Of a stretch of 7,486 nt of DNA, positions 5,393 to 7,486 are shown one piece after another. Within the stretch, counting starts at the first letter, position 1. Every line of letters begins with the position of its first letter. The notes beneath the pieces were generated by a model, which made no database searches, had not been told where the DNA came from, and was given only the letters and a program-made list of their open reading frames with translations. This DNA is from Christensenella sp. UBA7707 (GTDB taxonomy: Bacteria; Bacillota; Clostridia; Christensenellales; CAG-138), in assembly GCA_002482435.1 (NCBI GenBank), contig DLFZ01000034.1, forward strand, positions 135 to 7,620, given 5' to 3'. A program made the translations under genes and the position numbers.

Positions 5393-5435
5393 CGCTTTTT
5401 CGCAAGCGCGTTCAAGAAGCCGAAACGGCCTTTTT
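5393..5435 (+). promoter_or_regulatory. Leader hairpins with a terminator-like U-tract (possible attenuator)
   Basis: The leader contains CGCTT/AAGCG (5393-5397 and 5404-5408) and then GCCG-AAA-CGGC (5419-5429) followed by C and TTTTT (5431-5435). The second hairpin has only four strong pairs, so termination would be weak or conditional. Confidence 0.3.
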
Positions 5436-5465
5436 GTATACTTCCTTCAGAGGACGGTGAGAAGC

Positions 5466-6377
5466 ATGGATCGTTTGGCAATCGTAGAGGCCGTACAGCG
5501 GATGCAGGACTACATTGAAACGCACCTTGACGAGCCTATAACTCTTGTGCAGCTTGCGCGCGCGGCGGGGTATTCCCCCTATCACAGCACAAGGCTCTTT
5601 AAGGAACTTACGAGAAAAACGCCCTTCGATTATCTGCGGGCGCGGCGGCTTACCAAGGCGGCCATGGTGCTTCGCGACGAAGAAACACGCGTGGTGGACG
5701 TGGCGTTCGACTTTCTGTTTGACTCGCACGAAGGGTTCACCAAGGCGTTTTCGAAGCAATTTGGCATAGCCCCCATGCGCTACGCGAAGAACGTGCCACC
5801 CATACGGCTTTTTCTCCCCTACGGCGTGCTTCCCTATTACCGTACCAAACATAAGGAGGAGGAACCAACAATGGTGCAACAGATGAATACGGTTTTTGTA
5901 CAAGTGGTGGAGCGGCCGAAAAGAAAGGCGCTTGTAAAGCGCGGCGTTAAGGCGGAAGGGTATTTTGAATACTGTGAGGAGGTTGGGTGCGACGTGTGGG
6001 GCGTGCTTTTGAGCGTAAAGGAAGCGCTTTACGAGCCCGTGGGCATGTGGCTGCCCCCATGTATGCGAACGCCCGGCACCTCCGAATACGTACAGGGCGT
6101 GGAACTGCCGCTCGATTATTGCAAGCCCGTACCCGACGGCTTTGAACTGATGGAGCTGCCGCCCTGCAAGCTGATGGTGTTCCACGGCCAGCCCTTCGAC
6201 GACGAAAAGTTCGGCGACGCCATTGCGGCCATTTGGAAGGCGATGGAGCATTATGACCCCAAGTTATACGGCTACGCTTGGGCAGATGACGACGGCCCGC
6301 GCATTCAGCTTGAACCGCAGGGCAGCCGCGGCTACATCGAAGCGCGCCCCGTGCGGGAGCTGAACGGGCAAAAGTAA
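5466..6377 (+). CDS. AraC-family regulator with GyrI-like effector-binding domain
   Basis: This 303-residue cytoplasmic transcription factor has a MarA/SoxS/Rob-type layout with the DNA-binding domain first. Residues 7-108 form the AraC domain: first helix-turn-helix about 26-48 (ITLVQLARAAGYSPYHSTRL) and second about 75-98, ending with the usual FGIAPMRYAK. Residues about 143-296 are a GyrI-like (AraC effector-binding) domain, including YFEYCEEVGCDVWGVL (167-182), PGTSEYVQGVELP (203-215) and ending YIEARPV. Such domains bind small, often toxic or hydrophobic, ligands. The start at 5466 has GGTGAG 4 nt upstream and GAGG farther up; the frame is open back to 5340, but that includes the promoter. 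An in-frame ATG at 5871 with a perfect SD could produce the ligand-binding domain alone. Target genes are unknown; the divergent acetyltransferase is a candidate by position only. Confidence 0.93.
   Translation: MDRLAIVEAVQRMQDYIETHLDEPITLVQLARAAGYSPYHSTRLFKELTRKTPFDYLRARRLTKAAMVLRDEETRVVDVAFDFLFDSHEGFTKAFSKQFGIAPMRYAKNVPPIRLFLPYGVLPYYRTKHKEEEPTMVQQMNTVFVQVVERPKRKALVKRGVKAEGYFEYCEEVGCDVWGVLLSVKEALYEPVGMWLPPCMRTPGTSEYVQGVELPLDYCKPVPDGFELMELPPCKLMVFHGQPFDDEKFGDAIAAIWKAMEHYDPKLYGYAWADDDGPRIQLEPQGSRGYIEARPVRELNGQK
5853..5873 (+). promoter_or_regulatory. Internal ribosome binding site and ATG at the AraC/GyrI-like boundary
   Basis: The run AAGGAGGAGGAA (5853-5864) includes GGAGG (5858-5862), 8 nt before ATG (5871-5873). 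The ATG is in frame at residue 136, in the linker between the DNA-binding and effector domains. The SD is encoded by a Lys-Glu-Glu-Glu run in the linker. It is much stronger than the SD at 5466 and would yield a 168-residue GyrI-like protein. Confidence 0.6.
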
Positions 6378-6390
6378 CCGCAAAACGAAT

Positions 6391-6423
6391 AGAAAGGAGC
6401 CGTATAATGGCTCCTTTCTTTTT
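6391..6423 (+). terminator. Intrinsic terminator after the AraC-family gene
   Basis: AGAAAGGAGCC (6391-6401) and GGCTCCTTTCT (6409-6419) form a perfect 11-bp stem with a 7-nt loop, followed by TTTT (6420-6423). It lies 14 nt after the stop codon. It sits between convergent genes and may also slow - strand transcription, but the U-tract there is poor. Confidence 0.9.
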
Positions 6424-6483
6424 ATGGCTATCTGTTGCGTATTTCTCGTTGATACAGCGCGCAGCTACGTTCTAGCTTCCATC

Positions 6484-7263
6484 CTATTCGATTCCCATAA
6501 CTTCGCAGGAGTTGCGAAGCCTGCCCTCCTGAAAATATCCCATCTGCGGCGGCACATAGTCATACATCAAAAGATACTCCTGGTTTCTCGGCGCTTCTGC
6601 GGACAGCTCACCGTTGACATCAAATACCGCCGTGGGTGCGCTTTGGTATTTGGAAACGCTGTTAACGGAAACGACGGTCATCACGCTTTCGACCGCGCGT
6701 GTTCTTAAATGGGCTTTTATCAGCTCGTACTTGTACAGCGAATCCTCCTCGCTTACATCGCTGAAGCTGACAAAGCACAGCTGTACGTGCTCTTTGAAAA
6801 GCTCGCGAAAATATTCCGGAAACCGAACCTCGTAGCAAATTCGAAAGCCGACACGAACCCCGTCAATCTCAAAAATGCCCTTTTCTTTTCCCTTTTTAAA
6901 ATGGTTTAGGTCGTACCCCCATAGCGCGCGTTTGTCGTAGCTGCCCATCGTTTCGCCGTCGGGGGAAAATAACAGCATGCTGTTTGTAAACCCCTGCTCC
7001 GTTTCTATGGCGGTTCCCAGCGCAACAAACACTTGGTTTTCTTTTGCCAAGCATTTCACCGTTTCGATCGCTTGCCGCAAAGTGTTCCGATCCATGCCAA
7101 TAAGATCCGCACGTTCAACCGGAGGGTAGCCGCAAAGCGCACACTCATGAAAAGCAAGGAGCCTTACGCCGTTTTTTGCGGCCGTCTCGATTGCGCGTTT
7201 GATGGCGCTTACGTTGTCATTGATGTTTCCACTGCTTGCAAATTGAAAAACCGCAAGTTTCAT
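6484..7263 (-). CDS. Carbon-nitrogen hydrolase (nitrilase superfamily)
   Basis: This 259-residue cytoplasmic protein belongs to the nitrilase/amidase superfamily, which hydrolyses C-N bonds of amides, nitriles or carbamoyl compounds through a Glu-Lys-Cys triad. All three residues are visible: E40 in LAFHECALCGYPP (36-48), K111 in SYDKRALWGYDL (108-119) and C143 in FRICYEVRFPEYFR (140-153). RAVESVMTVVSVNSV (189-203) is the typical later core segment. Length is normal for the family. The natural substrate cannot be told; omega-amidase, carbamoylputrescine-type or unknown amide activities are all possible. I chose the ATG at 7263 because AGGGGG lies 8 nt upstream. A GTG three codons earlier falls directly against this SD. 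The gene has its own promoter and is on the same strand as the VOC gene upstream. Confidence 0.92.
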   Translation of the reverse strand: MKLAVFQFASSGNINDNVSAIKRAIETAAKNGVRLLAFHECALCGYPPVERADLIGMDRNTLRQAIETVKCLAKENQVFVALGTAIETEQGFTNSMLLFSPDGETMGSYDKRALWGYDLNHFKKGKEKGIFEIDGVRVGFRICYEVRFPEYFRELFKEHVQLCFVSFSDVSEEDSLYKYELIKAHLRTRAVESVMTVVSVNSVSKYQSAPTAVFDVNGELSAEAPRNQEYLLMYDYVPPQMGYFQEGRLRNSCEVMGIE

Positions 7264-7289
7264 GAACAGCACCCCCTAGCTTTCTACCC

Positions 7290-7318
7290 AATATAAGCCA
7301 AAACCTGCCGCATTGCAA
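7290..7318 (-). promoter_or_regulatory. Promoter of the nitrilase-family gene
   Basis: On the - strand, TTGCAA (7313-7318) and TATATT (complement of 7290-7295) are separated by 17 bp, upstream of the SD and the ATG at 7263. The predicted start is near 7284, giving a leader of about 20 nt. Confidence 0.7.
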
Positions 7319-7367
7319 GGAATGGGAAAGCTGCATCCCTCTTTGCATACCTTCTTTTGGATTTTGC

Positions 7368-7486
7368 TTATTTTCTGCACAGGCAAAACGGGTGCCCTTC
7401 GGGGTCGAGCATCGTCACATAATGGTTTTCTCCAAACTGCATAGCGGCCTTGGTTGCGCCAAGATGAATTGCCTCTTCCACTGCCG
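7368..7486 (-). CDS. VOC-family (glyoxalase/bleomycin-resistance-like) protein, C-terminal end
   Basis: Only the last 38 codons plus two bases lie in the window; the gene continues past the right edge. The readable end contains AIHLGATKAAMQFGENHYV, then TMLDPEGHPFCLC and RK before TAA. The DPEGHPFCLC strand with the preceding Gly-Ala-Thr turn is characteristic of the C-terminal beta-alpha-beta module of vicinal-oxygen-chelate proteins. Members include glyoxalases, dioxygenases and antibiotic-binding proteins, so the function is open. About 100 nt and a separate promoter lie between it and the nitrilase-family gene downstream. No clear terminator is visible after its stop codon. Confidence 0.85.
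   Translation of the reverse strand, partial: AVEEAIHLGATKAAMQFGENHYVTMLDPEGHPFCLCRK

Noticed and set aside
5340..5465. N-terminal extension of the AraC-family gene back to a TTG at 5340
   Set aside because: The extension is unlike the family and contains the predicted extended -10 promoter (5376-5384). The start at 5466 fits the AraC domain and has an SD.
5412..6251. Long (279-codon) antisense frame opposite the AraC gene
   Set aside because: The + strand frame encodes clear AraC and GyrI-like domains. The antisense product is His/Arg-rich and unlike any family, as expected of a shadow frame.

Overview
This window looks like an ordinary chromosomal stretch of a mid-GC Bacillota, most likely a clostridial lineage. 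The reasons are strong Shine-Dalgarno (SD) sequences, near-consensus sigma-A promoters (including a perfect TTGACA-17-TATAAT), a TTG start, many intrinsic terminators with short U-tracts, and the closest remembered protein relatives. No rRNA, tRNA, CRISPR array, transposase or phage gene was seen.

Layout. Positions 1-190 are non-coding but rich in inverted repeats. A consensus promoter (212-240) then drives a GNAT acetyltransferase fused to an Rnk/GreA-GreB-like domain (316-1242, +), followed by a terminator. Next is a small GIY-YIG-family protein (1394-1762, +) with its own promoter and an 11-bp dyad over the predicted transcription start. It converges, through a shared bidirectional terminator, on a ZupT-like ZIP metal transporter (1836-2633, -). 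zupT is divergent from trxA thioredoxin (2858-3175, +), and the space between them holds a Fur/PerR-family-like operator over the zupT -10 box. From about 3394 to 5190 the base composition is clearly more AT-rich. This part holds an APH/fructosamine-kinase-like phosphotransferase (-) and a RimJ/RimL-type acetyltransferase (-), separated by a gene-free stretch with a hairpin-rich repeat. GC then rises again for an AraC-family regulator with a GyrI-like effector domain (5466-6377, +), a nitrilase-superfamily amidohydrolase (6484-7263, -) and the 3' end of a VOC-family gene running off the window (7368-7486, -).

The genes are mostly single-gene transcription units with their own terminators, so no multi-gene pathway is evident. 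The most notable feature is shared by two unrelated two-domain genes. In both the GNAT-Rnk gene and the AraC-GyrI gene, a strong SD followed by an in-frame ATG lies exactly at the domain boundary. Each gene could therefore make a full-length protein and a free C-terminal domain (Rnk-like of 135 residues; GyrI-like of 168 residues). This is a sequence-based hypothesis and has not been tested.
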